From: Clitoria ternatea
Taxonomy: Eukaryota > Streptophyta > Magnoliopsida > Fabales > Fabaceae
NCBI GenBank assembly: GCA_037962975.1
Contig: CM075675.1
Location: forward strand, 27,344,501 to 27,408,500
Reading direction: 5' to 3'
DNA: 64,000 bases
The notes beneath the pieces are model-generated. The model did no database searches. It saw only the letters and a list, made by a program, of their open reading frames with translations, and was not told the origin of the DNA. This document shows, in pieces, positions 48,830 through 58,738 of the stretch (the stretch's first letter is position 1; each line of letters opens with the position of its first letter). The translations under genes and the position numbers were made by a program.

Positions 48830-51509
48830 TTAAGGGTTGGGCGGCGTCCCTTCTTGTTGGACAGAGGTGGCCTGACCTTCACCAGGTTTGCTTAAACTTT
48901 GAGAGGGAGGCAAGTCCGCCAGAACATATTCGTCATTGGGCGCAGGAGCATGACCCCCTTGAACAGGCACCATCAATTCTCCATTGATGAATTCATAATA
49001 AGGATGAATGCCTGTGGTGGTCAGAGCAACACCTGGATTGCGGTAACGGAGTTGACGAACAGCCATGCTGAAAGCATCATCAATCGCTGCCTCAGCCGCA
49101 TCCAGCGTGGATTGTAAATCCTTGTCAAGCTTTTCATTGACGGCCTCAGAGGTAGCTTTTTCAGCTTGCAACACTTCAACCTGTTTTTCAAGGTTAGTGT
49201 ACGCAGTAGCTGCTTGGTCTAACTCCGCCACCCAGGTATCTTCAGCAGTGGCCTTATCAAGTTCAAGAAAAATCAACCTCTGCTGGAGCTCACTTGCATC
49301 CTCGCCCAATTTTTGTTTCTGTTGAATTAAGTCTGAGATCTGTTGTTTTAGCAGATTATTGTCAGCCCTCACCTGGGTCAGGCCATTCACCTCCTCGCCC
49401 AGTTTTTTATTTTGCTCTCTTAAGCCGGAGACCTGCTTCTCCAGCAAAGCGTTATCAGCTCTCACCCGAGCCAGCTCCTCCTCCAGCTTCTTGATGTTAG
49501 CATCGGCGGTGTCAAGATGTTTATCCTTCGCCTTGATCACCTCCGACAGCTGCTCATTGTCATGTTCCAAGCTACGAATCTTTTCCACAGACTCGTGGTA
49601 AGACGCCTGGAACATGTTGGCCTCGGCAGCAACGTCAGTTATCCGAGGGACAGAGGCCAGGAAACCATCTATCTCTGCAAGGTGCCACCTCGCAGCTGCT
49701 GCTCCCTCCGGAATCTCGTCAAAGTCGATGTCGGGGCGGAGGATGTATTCTGGATCACGCCTCTCTGCTTGACGGGATCCTATATTCGTGAAGTACAGAA
49801 AGGGATTCAAGCGAGACCCCGCCTCAGGCAAAGAGACCAACCGCCTGGATGATTCCCCTGGCACATCAATCGGGAAAACTGCTGTACCTCGAGTGGTCAA
49901 ACTCAGGGCGGGATCCTCAGACGGGCGGACTGGGGAGATTTGAATTCCCTCAGTCTCGTCCCCCATATCCTGGCCAGAAGCAGCTTGCAATCCCTCCGCT
50001 TGTTCCCCCTCGACATCTTCTTCGAGAATGCCTTCAGCTCCGCCCGTAGCAGCAGAAGTACCCACAACAGGTACTTCCGGAGTCTCCTCCAAATCAATGG
50101 CGGCATCAATTGACGTCCCCGCCTCAGCCCTCTTCTTGCCCTTAGTCCTCCTTCTTTGCAAAGGCTGGAGGTCTATTTCCTCTTCTTCTTCAGCAGCTTC
50201 TGGTTCTTGGCGTTTTTTAGAACGCCTTTCAACAGCAGCTGCTGAAGATCCTGCACCACCTTCAAAATTTGCTATGTTGGTGGAGACAGGGAAGGGAAGG
50301 GTCTTTGTGAGAGCAGCAGTCAAACTCCTCCTGGGCTGCACATTATTCTCCGCGTTCCTTTCCCTGCGGCTCATTTGCATCTGCTTAATACGGTCCATCC
50401 CAGGGAACTCCGCGATTTCTCCTGCAAAATAACAAAATGAGCATTCAGTTAGAAAATGCAAGATAGAGGAAATACTCAATCACATTGCAATTGTTCATAA
50501 TATTACTCAAGTATCCTTGAGCATCCCGCCCAAGCAGCCTTCGACAAAGAATCAGCTTGTGGACGGAGTTGTACTCTTTCAACATCCGGAGTACTTCCAC
50601 AGACGCCGCCGATAGAGCACCCTCCTCAACTTCATATGCTTGTTTGGTTAAGAGAAAGTGCTCATGCGTCCATGCCACTGGGAATTTATCAACACCCTCC
50701 TTATTCCGCCAAAAAACAGGTTTGTCCTTCCTGACGGATATCTTCACGAAACTCATCCTGAAGTGAAGTCCGCCTTCCTTGGCGGAGTCAGCAAACGCCT
50801 TAAAGTTTAGAATCTTTGGCTCCGCCCGGAGAGTCACAAAACCCATGCCGCCGGTTTTCATATTTACTCTCCTCATAATGCGGCAGAAGGAGAAAAACAA
50901 CGCCACTGTAGGCGTAAACCCCAAATGTTCAGCCATTACCTCAAAGCTGCGCACTATTCCCCATCCATTCGGATGCAGCTGGGAGGGGGCACAATCCAAG
51001 AACCTGAGCACACCCATCTGGAATTTATTCAATGGGAAGCGCACCCCTAACTGGGTGAACAGAATATCGTACATATATATGGTACGATTATCCTGAGGAC
51101 GATGGCAGACCCGTTCATACGTCTTGGGTGAACGGACGATGAACCTATCCTCATACTTCTCGTCCTTCCAAACAGGAACAGACAACTCCACTACCCCTCC
51201 GCTTGTCGTCGCATGTCGAGAGGAAGCATCCTTGACATCTTCCTCAACCCAACAGTAAGGGTCATTTTCGAGTGTTTTCTCCCAATCCAACCCATGCAAT
51301 ACAACATTTCTGCACTCTGCCATAGTCAGCACTTGTGTATGGGAAACACCTCCTGACACAAATGAATGTACAGCATTACTAAAGTACTCCACGCTGCTAT
51401 GAAACGTCGAGTCCCTCCCAGTATAAAAAGCATCATCTCCACTCTCAATGTCAGAGAACATGGGACGAACAGAAACCCTAGAACGTGACCCTGCCCTCTT
51501 TCCTCTCAT
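48830..51509 (-). CDS. Antisense gene of the Tat element, 2 exons, 864 aa
   Basis: Exons 51509-50507 and 50421-48830 on the minus strand are joined by an 85-bp GT/AG intron (TACTTGA|GTAATA...TTTTGCAG|GAGAAA) that keeps frame. The N-terminal half (about residues 70-330, with LGVRFPLNKFQMGVLRFL and APSQLHPNGWG) belongs to the family labelled putative plant gypsy-type transposon protein (Transposase_28-like). The C-terminal half is acidic with basic patches (RRRTKGKKR, about 390-440) and then a long coiled coil (about 600-790). Antisense ORFs before the 3' LTR are known in Tat elements, but their function is not. A TATA box lies 212 bp upstream. The start could be further upstream in the same frame (51695); MRGKRAG at 51509 is preferred because the TATA box at 51721 makes a start near 51690 likely. 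Likely nuclear from the basic patch; this is inference. Confidence 0.8.
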
Positions 51510-51720
51510 CTTCCTTTTTACAAACACACAATAAGGGGAAACAAAGCTAACCCAAAGGAAATGAAGAAGCAAAGAAGAAGAAGAAGCAAGTACCTTAAGC
51601 TTCTGAAAGATAGAAGAACTCCAAACACCAGTGAACTTGCAAAAGAATAGCAAAAACACTTTCAGCAAACAAATACGAACAGAGAGATGAAGCAAAACAT
51701 TCCCCTTCTGAGAGTTTACC

Positions 51721-51729
51721 TATTTATAG
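51721..51729 (-). promoter_or_regulatory. TATA box of the antisense gene
   Basis: On the minus strand the sequence is GCCTATAAATAGG, an ideal plant TATA box between the 3' LTR and the antisense gene. The second family member has CCTATAAAAGG in the equivalent place (62801-62811). Confidence 0.7.
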
Positions 51730-52224
51730 GCATGGCTTGGGGGGAAAATAAGCGAATCCTCAGAAATTTCGAAGATGTGTTTGCAGCCGTTAGATGAATC
51801 TCGTCGACGGTTCTAAAATTGAAACATGCGATTACAACCGTTGGATTTACCCCACTGACGGTTCCTTTTTTACTGAAACCAATAGATATATCTAAGGGCA
51901 GATATTTCATGGGCCACGTTTTCAAAATCCAAAGCCCACGGTAATAACCTCGAAAACGGTTCTCAATTGCCATCACGCGCATTTATGTCCCATCATTAGA
52001 ATGGCAACCGTTACGAGGGCATACGCGGCAATAGGAGACTGAAGAACAAAAAACGTGGTTTCGAGGCGCATTAATGACAGGCGTGACAAGTGATGACAGC
52101 TAATAAATGCACGAAAGCACTTGTCCACAAAACCCGGACTAGCAAATATCGCCTAAACCCATGCCTACAAAAGCTAAACTTAAGTGTTGTAGCTTATTAA
52201 AGTGACTCCGCCAGTCACTATAAC

Positions 52225-52239
52225 AAGCTAGGGGGCATA
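52225..52239 (+). other. Polypurine-type tract before the 3' LTR
   Basis: AAGCTAGGGGGCATA immediately precedes the LTR start TGATCC. The reverse-oriented relative has AAGCTAGGGGACATA at the same place (62273-62287), so the tract is conserved. Confidence 0.7.
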
Positions 52240-53135
52240 TGATCCGATCCTAACACCGGCCCCCAAGAGCATGGCTTCAATGCCTTGCCAGATCAGCATT
52301 TGGAATAAAGAGAAGTACTCTTCAAATACACTACAAATACTATACGGAGTGCATACCGCCAGGGCAAGTAACACCGCCAAGGTTCATGACGCCGCCCAGG
52401 CACGTTACCCCGCCAAGGAATGTAACTCCGTCCAGGCATGTTACTCCGTCAAGGAATGTAACCTCGCCAAAGTTGTTACTCCGCCAAGCCATAGGCTCAA
52501 CTCAGGCGGAATACTGAATTTCCCACACTGCGTAGCGAGCCCATACTCACAACCCCGGCACGAGATTGACTCTGTCTTGAGAGGTTAATAATGGGAATCA
52601 CGCTGTCACGCATAAAGGGAAATAACAATAAAATATTAAAGCACTAACGCTTTCCAGACAAGTTGTGATACCTACTACAATAATGGTGCTAGTAAACGGC
52701 GCAGGGACCCACTACCTTTTCAGCATTATGCCTGGAGACAAGGAGCGGGTCCTACCAATAATGCAGCACCCGTGACAGGTATGTAAACCTCTCTTGAAAA
52801 GGTATAAGGGATCTTTTTTCCCATTCTCTGAACCTTACACTCTATTACTTGCATAATCTTCTCTGATTATCTTTCTAAGTCTCTAAGTATTCTGAGATAC
52901 TGACTTGAGCGTCGGAGAACGATTGCAGGTACCATCCCCAATTGGGTCAAGGCAAATCAGATCCCGTCAGGCGGACTGTGACACCGCCCCGCAGTACATT
53001 ACACTCCGCCTCAACATACGAAGACTCTTTGTATTTACATTTATATATACATTGCTTTGTATCAAAACACACTTATATGTATATTTTGAGTTGTTCTACA
53101 AGCACACTTCTACACCCCCTGTAAAGAACAGTTCA
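52240..53135 (+). repeat. 3' LTR
   Basis: Same length as the 5' LTR (896 bp). By eye it differs at the seventh to eighth bases (TGATCCGATCC against TGATCCGGTCC) and in ATTTATATATAC against ATTTATACATAC; nothing else was noticed. Confidence 0.95.
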
Positions 53136-53240
53136 GGGAGTATACTTTGATTATTTACACTTGATTATTTATCATATAAATTTATGATTTTTATTCATTT
53201 TAATTAGTTTTTGCTAATATAACTCAAGAATTTAATTATA

Positions 53241-53412
53241 AGCTAAAACACCTTTTTAACTCTCTTAAAGTTCAGGGTTCTGAAAAAAGTCCCTATTAAA
53301 AAAACCCTATGATTTTGCCCCTTATAAAATTTTTAGGTTTGTGAAAACAAGGAAATGTTTGACTTTACTGTTAAGTGATGAGGTGGCTAACGTTTGTGTC
53401 ACCTCATCACTT
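53241..53412 (+). repeat. Second MULE, left terminal inverted repeat
   Basis: Matches the reverse complement of 56185-56354 closely. Shared words include CTCTTAAAGTTCAGG, TGAAAAAAGTCCCTATT, TTTTGCCCCTTATAAAAT and TTTGACTTTACTGTTAAG. Confidence 0.9.
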
Positions 53413-53698
53413 ACACATTTGACATGACATGGCTATACTTTGTTAAAAGCTGGTTTCATTAATTAAATTAGGGATTAGTTTAGTTAATTTATAAATTAAC
53501 GTAATTAAATTTTTTTAAACCCAAAACGTGTGTTTTGAAACTTTGTAAAAGTTTTCCTCGCCCTCGTATTCTTGTCTTGTGTTCGTGGAATCCCTTTGCC
53601 TGGTGTACTCGTTGAGCGTCACTATCGTGCAAGGTGGAAAGTTGCGTGGCTGTGGAAGCTCGTGTGGGACCTGAAGACAACTAAAAAGAGGACATCAT

Positions 53699-55056
53699 AT
53701 GGGTCAGCATTTGAAGTATCCAGGTACGTATTGTAATATAAATGTTGTAGTAGTGTGGAACCCTACTATTATAAATTTGTTGGGAATCTGTGCGAATGGT
53801 TTGTTAAGAATGTGGGAGGACCACGTGCTTGTTGTCTTTTGTGGGTTTAAGGTTTAATTTTTGTTGTGCATATTCAATGTAGGCAGCAGCTTTGTTGTAG
53901 TACACCATAAAGGGGATTTTTTCAGTGTTAGTGCTTTACTGATTGTAATCTGTTTAGGGTTGAATTTTACTATGTGTAATATAATGAGTGTTACTGCTTT
54001 ATTGATTGTAATTTGTTTCGAGTTTTATTTTACCAGTTGTAATATGATGAGTGTTATTGGTTTCCTGATTTTAATTTGTTTAGGTATGAGTTTTACTGTT
54101 GTTGTACAACATAAGGGGAAATTTGATGAGGGACCATTAATGTTGTACATTGATAAAGACATAGAGGCCATTCACAATATAGACTTGGATAGGTGGTCCT
54201 TTTTTGAGGCAAGATCACTGGTTGAAGACCTTGGGTACAGGGGGAATTTAAATTATGGTGGAAGAAAGCAGGAGAGTCCGAATACAAAAATGTCACATGA
54301 GATTCACATGCACTTGAGATGGGTGAGTATGCAATTAATAAGAAATGTGAGGTTGATATGTATGTTAAACATTGTTTGAATAAGGCTGAGGAGGTTATTT
54401 GATTGGATGGTGCAAATACGCCAAGAAGGTGTGGTCCAAACCCAAGAAACCCACCAAACCCAAGGTAGAACTAGGAGAGCAAAGTCTAGCCCTTATGTGA
54501 GTCTTATTAAAGTAGTGACCAAGAAAAAAATTTACAAGAGTGAACTGTAGAAGTTGATGCACCAGAGGTCCTTCCTCCTTTGTACAAGAGGGTCCTGGCA
54601 GACCCAAGAAGCTTGGGAGGAGAGACCCCTGTGAAGAAGACAACCCCTCTAAACGCCCAAGATTTGCAGGCCAATACCATTGCACAAACTGTGATGGTAC
54701 TGGTCATAACAAAATAACATGTCCAAACCCCCTGTTATAAAGGTAACATTTTGTCAATGTTAATATGTTATTTTCTTACCCTTGCACCTGTTGTATTGAG
54801 TGTTCCATAATTATTTCAGAATGCACATGCACCCGATACACCTGTAGCTGATGAACCTGCACCTGAGGCACTAACACATGATAATCCTGCTCAGTTTGAG
54901 CTACATGGTTACATTGACGCACCTGCTGATACTGATGCTACAAACACTGAGAGTGATGCACATGCAACAACATCAAGGAGGGGCCGACCCAGAGGTAGAG
55001 GAAGAGGAAGAGGAAGCCGGGAAGAAGTGGAAGGGGAAGGGGAATTGAGAGTGTAA
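53699..55056 (+). pseudogene. mudrA remnant lacking the catalytic core
   Basis: A possible first exon starts at 53699 (MGQHLKYP, donor at CCAG|GTACG). From about 54085 the PB1-like N-terminal domain is readable: FDEGPLMLYIDK, then DRWSFFEARSLVEDLGYRG. The sequence then jumps to a C-terminal region near 54395-54740 ending in a zinc knuckle with NCDGTGHNKITCPNP, broken by stops and frame changes. After an intron (GTTATAAAG|GTAACA...TTTCAG|AATGCA) comes a last exon with an AT-hook/RG-rich tail RRGRPRGRGRGRG and a stop at 55056. The DDE domain and SWIM finger are absent, so this is a deletion derivative. Confidence 0.7.
53925..54110 (+). repeat. About 63-bp tandem repeat, three units
   Basis: Units AGTGTTAGTGCTTTACTGAT, AGTGTTACTGCTTTATTGAT and AGTGTTATTGGTTTCCTGAT, each followed by TGTAAT(C/T)TGTTT or TTAATTTGTTT and a TTTTAC block, are consecutive. 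The third runs into the PB1-like exon, so a splice acceptor (TTTGTTTAG|GTATG) may have been triplicated. Confidence 0.65.
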
Positions 55057-55591
55057 CACAACAAGATACCACAACTAAGCCTCATGATTTTCCAGGAACC
55101 CAGCAAAGTGTTAACATTTTGAATGTATATTTTGTTATGATGTACTTGTTGGGAATCTGACCAACAGGTCCTTATAATATTAAGTGTATTTGTTTGGAAC
55201 TTGACCAATAGGTCCATTTTCATGTAATGCAAAGGTCCTTATATTGCTTCTGACGTTGATTTAATCATGTTAATTTAATCAAGTTAATTTAATCATGTTA
55301 ATTTAATCATGTCATTATATACAAACCACAATATTTATTGATTCTGAACCATAAATATTGAATGACATTACAAAATCTAATGAATTCAAACCACAACACC
55401 ATAATAGGGCTAAATCATACCTAAAACAGGGGCTAAACCCTAAACCCTCAACATTATAAGGGGTTTTTCCTAAACACTATTTAATACACAGTTTCTCTTA
55501 TAGAAACACCAACACCAGTTTTTAACCCTAACACTCAATCCCTCATGCCCACGTTCTTCATTGACCTACTTCATCATCATCATCATCATCA

Positions 55592-56028
55592 TCAACGTAA
55601 TGGAGAAGGAAACAATTGTAACCATAACCAACATTGAAGTTTGTTCTTCTTAGCCACCAACTTGGATTTTATTTTTGCATTCTTAGTTTGAAACTCCTCA
55701 CGTATCTTTTCCAGCTCCCACTTGCAGGTACAACCTCCATTCCCTTCAACCTGGCCAGTTGGAGCCCACTTGAAAAACCCACAATCATCATTGCTCTGAG
55801 ACAAGAAAATACAAACCATTAAAAAAACCCAGTTATGAAAACGATGACATAACAAATTCTTCTACTTACTAAGAAAGATGGACACCTCCAAAAGGCCTTT
55901 CCATTGTTCTTCTTTATTTTTGAAATAAGAAGCACAGGGTGTTCCCCACACCTACACCTTATGTGTTGAATCTCCATGGATGAGGAAGATGCAATCGAGA
56001 CATTTGATTTACCCATCTTTCCTTGCAT
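55592..56028 (-). CDS. GRF-type zinc-finger gene in the second MULE, 2 exons
   Basis: Exons 56028-55870 and 55795-55592 are joined by a 74-bp GT/AG intron (TTTCTTA|GTAAGT...GTCTCAG|AGCAAT) in phase 0, giving 120 aa. The GRF finger spans the junction: RCRCGEHPVLLIS, AFWRCPSFL and NDDCGFFKWAP. A short basic coiled-coil-like tail (ELEKIREEFQTKNAKIKSKL) follows. An alternative start is Met5. It is convergent to the mudrA remnant and abuts the right terminal repeat, as in the first MULE. It is fully open while mudrA is deleted. Function is unknown; nucleic-acid binding is expected from the family. Confidence 0.7.
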
Positions 56029-56184
56029 TCTGGTTGAGAAGTTCAGAGGTTGAAGACAACCAATATTAATGTGCTCCCATAAAGGTTAATTAGGGTTTGT
56101 TAATTTGGGAAAATTACAAATTATCACGTCATGATCCACCTAGACATACGTACTATAAATTAATATTTTCACGTGACAGGTTTT

Positions 56185-56354
56185 AGTGATGAGGTGGCAC
56201 AGTCGTTAGCCATCTCATCACTTAACAGTAAAGTCAAACGTTTCCTTGTTTTCACAAACCTAAAAATTTTATAAGGGGCAAAATCGTAGGATTTTTTTAA
56301 TAGGGACTTTTTTCAGAACCTGAACTTTAAGAGGGCTAAAAAGGTGTTTTAGCC
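56185..56354 (-). repeat. Second MULE, right terminal inverted repeat
   Basis: Partner of 53241-53412, closely matching with few substitutions, so this MULE looks younger than the first. Confidence 0.9.
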
Positions 56355-56363
56355 TTAATTATA

Positions 56364-56911
56364 TAATTATTTTTATATTTTTTATTGTAAGTGTTATTGG
56401 TTTTAAGTTTATTTTATTTAATAAAAAAGTATTTATCAACAAATGGTTAGTTATACATATAGGTTTATGGATGGAAAAGATCATTGCTACAAGAGTTAAC
56501 ACTCATTATAATGTGGATGTTCTTGACTTAAACATGGTTGCCACCAAATATTTGTTTTAGGTATTTTACAATATTGTTTAATAAAACATTTTCAAATAAA
56601 AAGTGAGAATCTTAGGGCCCATCTTCAAGAAACCATTTTTTATGTTTTACATTTAATTTTAATTTAAGTAAATATTTCATACTTTCATTTTATGTTTATA
56701 TTTTTAATTTTAGAACTATCATCTTAGTTTTAACCATAAAACTATCACATTATATTCTTTTCCAAAAAAAAATATATAAGAAACACCAGAAACAAGTAAG
56801 CGGGCCTTTAATTTATTAAGTATGTGGAAAATTTTAATCATACTCAAATAACATGTATGGAAAATTTTTGAGGATGTATTATAATTCCTAAAAACAAGAT
56901 TTTTGAGAAAC
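56364..56911. other. AT-rich spacer
   Basis: About 550 bases with no gene, repeat or element that I recognise. Confidence 0.5.
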
Positions 56912-56914
56912 ATA

Positions 56915-57588
56915 GGCTGCGTTTAGTTACAAAAAATTATTCTAGTTTTCTCTGAAAAGTTTTCCGCTTGTTTTCCAAAATTTTCATTTCCTAGAATAGT
57001 TAAAAAAATTTTAAAAACTCGTTTAGATAATGTGACAGTTTTTCAATTTGGAAAACTATAAAACTAAAAAAGTTGTTCAAGTGCATTCAGTTTTCTAAAT
57101 TTTTTTCAAACATTCTTTAATTCAAATTAATTAAGATATGTCTTATATATATATTATTTATGACAATATTATATAGTATATGCATCACATAAAAATTATG
57201 ACAAAAATTTAAAGTAATATTAAAATGAGAGCAAATGAGTTTGTGTTTAAATATATTTCAAAATAGTAGCAGTAGAACTTTTCGAATTAGTAGCAGTTTG
57301 TTCCATATTTTCATTTGGTTACAACAGTCTTTATCTTGTAATTCAGTTACCTTATTTTGTAATTCAATTACCATATCTTGGAATTTAGTTGTCGTCTTTT
57401 CTATTTTTTACTTTTCTTACAAAACCTTTTAGAAGAGTTTTTTGATTTTCTTAAAAAATAGAAAATCAGTTTTCTATTTTTCTATAAAAAATTTTAAATA
57501 ATTTGTAAATAAACAGTTTTTCTATTTTTTAATTTTTCTAAGAATAATTTTCTATTTTTTTAAGAAAACTTATGAACTAAACGCAGTA
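56915..57588 (-). mobile_element. 674-bp MITE, copy 2
   Basis: Reverse-oriented relative of 25225-25898 and of the same length. Ends GGCTGCGTTTAGTT and AACTAAACGCAGTA, flanked by ATA on both sides (56912-56914 and 57589-57591). Interior words such as GATGCATATACTATA and AAGACATATCTCAATTAATT of copy 1 appear here in reverse complement. Confidence 0.7.
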
Positions 57589-57591
57589 ATA

Positions 57592-57965
57592 ATTAACTCG
57601 AAGAGTTAACTGAGCAATTCTTATAATAGTTAGCAAAGTAATTAATAGAGAAAAACTGACATGAAGTATCTCTAAACCATAAAATAAACTTGGGACCAAG
57701 TCCTATAACTTTCTTTTATACAAGGTATGGATTCAAATCTTATTATTATTATTTTTTACCTAAAAGCTAAACATTTAGTTAAATTTTAAAAACCATTCAT
57801 TTTGATCGACATATCCTAAATTTAATTTGTTTACCATATATCCTTATTATTAAATAATTAAAATAGTGATTTATAGAAATAAATATTCCTCTTGTAAATT
57901 TAAGTTTATAATAAATTAAGGTTATAAAATGAAATCTTCATTATACCATACAATAGTTAATGTTC
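57592..57965. other. AT-rich spacer
   Basis: About 370 bases, no gene or recognisable element. Confidence 0.5.
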
Positions 57966-58286
57966 CTTATATGTAAGGATGTCAATGGAGCGGATATAGG
58001 TAGTATAATACTTGCACCCGTACCTACGGAATTAAGAGTGGACAGAGAAACTAGTACCTGCATGTATTTACTTATTCTTAATATATTTAAAAAATAACAA
58101 TAATAAATAACATATATTAAATATAATATTATTTTCTTGTAATATGATATAATTTAATATTATATAATATAATTACAATTTTAGACATTGAAAATATTAT
58201 TATTAGGTAATATTAATTTTTTATCTCATTATAAAATAATAAAATATCTTTCTATTTCAATATATTTAATATAAAATAAGTATAAA

Positions 58287-58468
58287 TGTGACATCTCGGC
58301 GCTTTTGAAGGCGGGGAGTGATAGCCGGTGCATGGGCACGGACAAGGAGCGGCTCCTAGCAGGCTTCCAGCGGGGAATGTGATATCCCGGGCACTGTTGA
58401 GGGTGGGGAGTAATCGCTGGTGCATAGGCACGGACAAGGAGCGGCTCCTAGCAGGCTTCTAGTGGAAG
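58287..58468 (+). repeat. Direct duplication of about 91 bp at the LTR start
   Basis: TGTGACATCTCGG...CACGGACAAGGAGCGGCTCC at 58287 recurs at 58378 as TGTGATATCCCGG...CACGGACAAGGAGCGGCTCC, with a dozen or so differences. Confidence 0.8.
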
Positions 58469-58575
58469 GGACACATGAACGAAACGAATACCTACCAGAA
58501 TAAGAAGGATCCAAAGATTGTATATGTATGAGATTATACGGTCGAGAATAGCTTAAAGAATAAATTCGTACTACC

Positions 58576-58738
58576 TATACCAACAAAAGCATTAGCCTTT
58601 TCGGTGGTCCATCACATAAGGGCTCCAAAGTTAAGCGTGCTTAACTTGGAGTAATTTTGGGATGGGTGACCTCCTAGAAAGTTCTCGAAAAGTGTGTGAG
58701 TGAGGATAAAAGCACACTAGAAAGGTCTCGTGTTGGTC
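58576..58738 (+). pseudogene. 5S rRNA-derived segment inside the LTR
   Basis: The order TATACCAACA, GGTCCATCACA, CTCCAAAGTTAAGCGTGCTT, GGGATGGGTGACCTCCTAGA, AAGTTCTCG and, after about 40 inserted bases, GGTCTCGTGTTGG follows plant 5S rRNA (ACTCCGAAGTTAAGCGTGCTT, GGATGGGTGACCTCC, GTCCTCGTGTTGC). The block covers the internal Pol III promoter region. It is diverged and carries insertions, so it is not a functional 5S gene. Cassandra TRIM elements are known to carry such 5S pieces in their LTRs; this element is far longer. Confidence 0.8.

Larger units (their letters stand above)
40257..53135 (+). mobile_element. Full-length Ty3/gypsy Tat-lineage LTR retrotransposon
   Basis: A 12,879-bp element with 896-bp LTRs at both ends and the target duplication GGGAG at 40252-40256 and 53136-53140. 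Order: 5' LTR, PBS, gag-pol ORF, two tandem-repeat arrays, an antisense two-exon gene, a polypurine-type tract, 3' LTR. The archaeal-type second RNase H after the gypsy RNase H, together with an antisense ORF before the 3' LTR, marks the Tat lineage. Gag-pol has no stop, so the element may be autonomous. By eye the LTRs differ at only two positions, both transitions, implying recent insertion. Confidence 0.93.
53241..56354 (+). mobile_element. Second MULE, 3.1 kb, with 9-bp target duplication
   Basis: Long inverted repeats (about 170 bp) bound a 3114-bp element. The left begins AGCTAAAACACCTTTTTA, the right ends TAAAAAGGTGTTTTAGCC. The nonamer TTAATTATA flanks both sides (53232-53240 and 56355-56363), the exact target-duplication length of MULEs. 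It encodes the ends of a mudrA gene with the catalytic middle missing, and a convergent GRF zinc-finger gene. It starts 101 bp after the Tat element target duplication. Confidence 0.9.

Noticed and set aside
58600..58690. Functional 5S rRNA gene
   Set aside because: Only about two thirds of the gene matches, with insertions and substitutions, and no downstream T-run terminator at the right distance. It is a derived fragment in an LTR.
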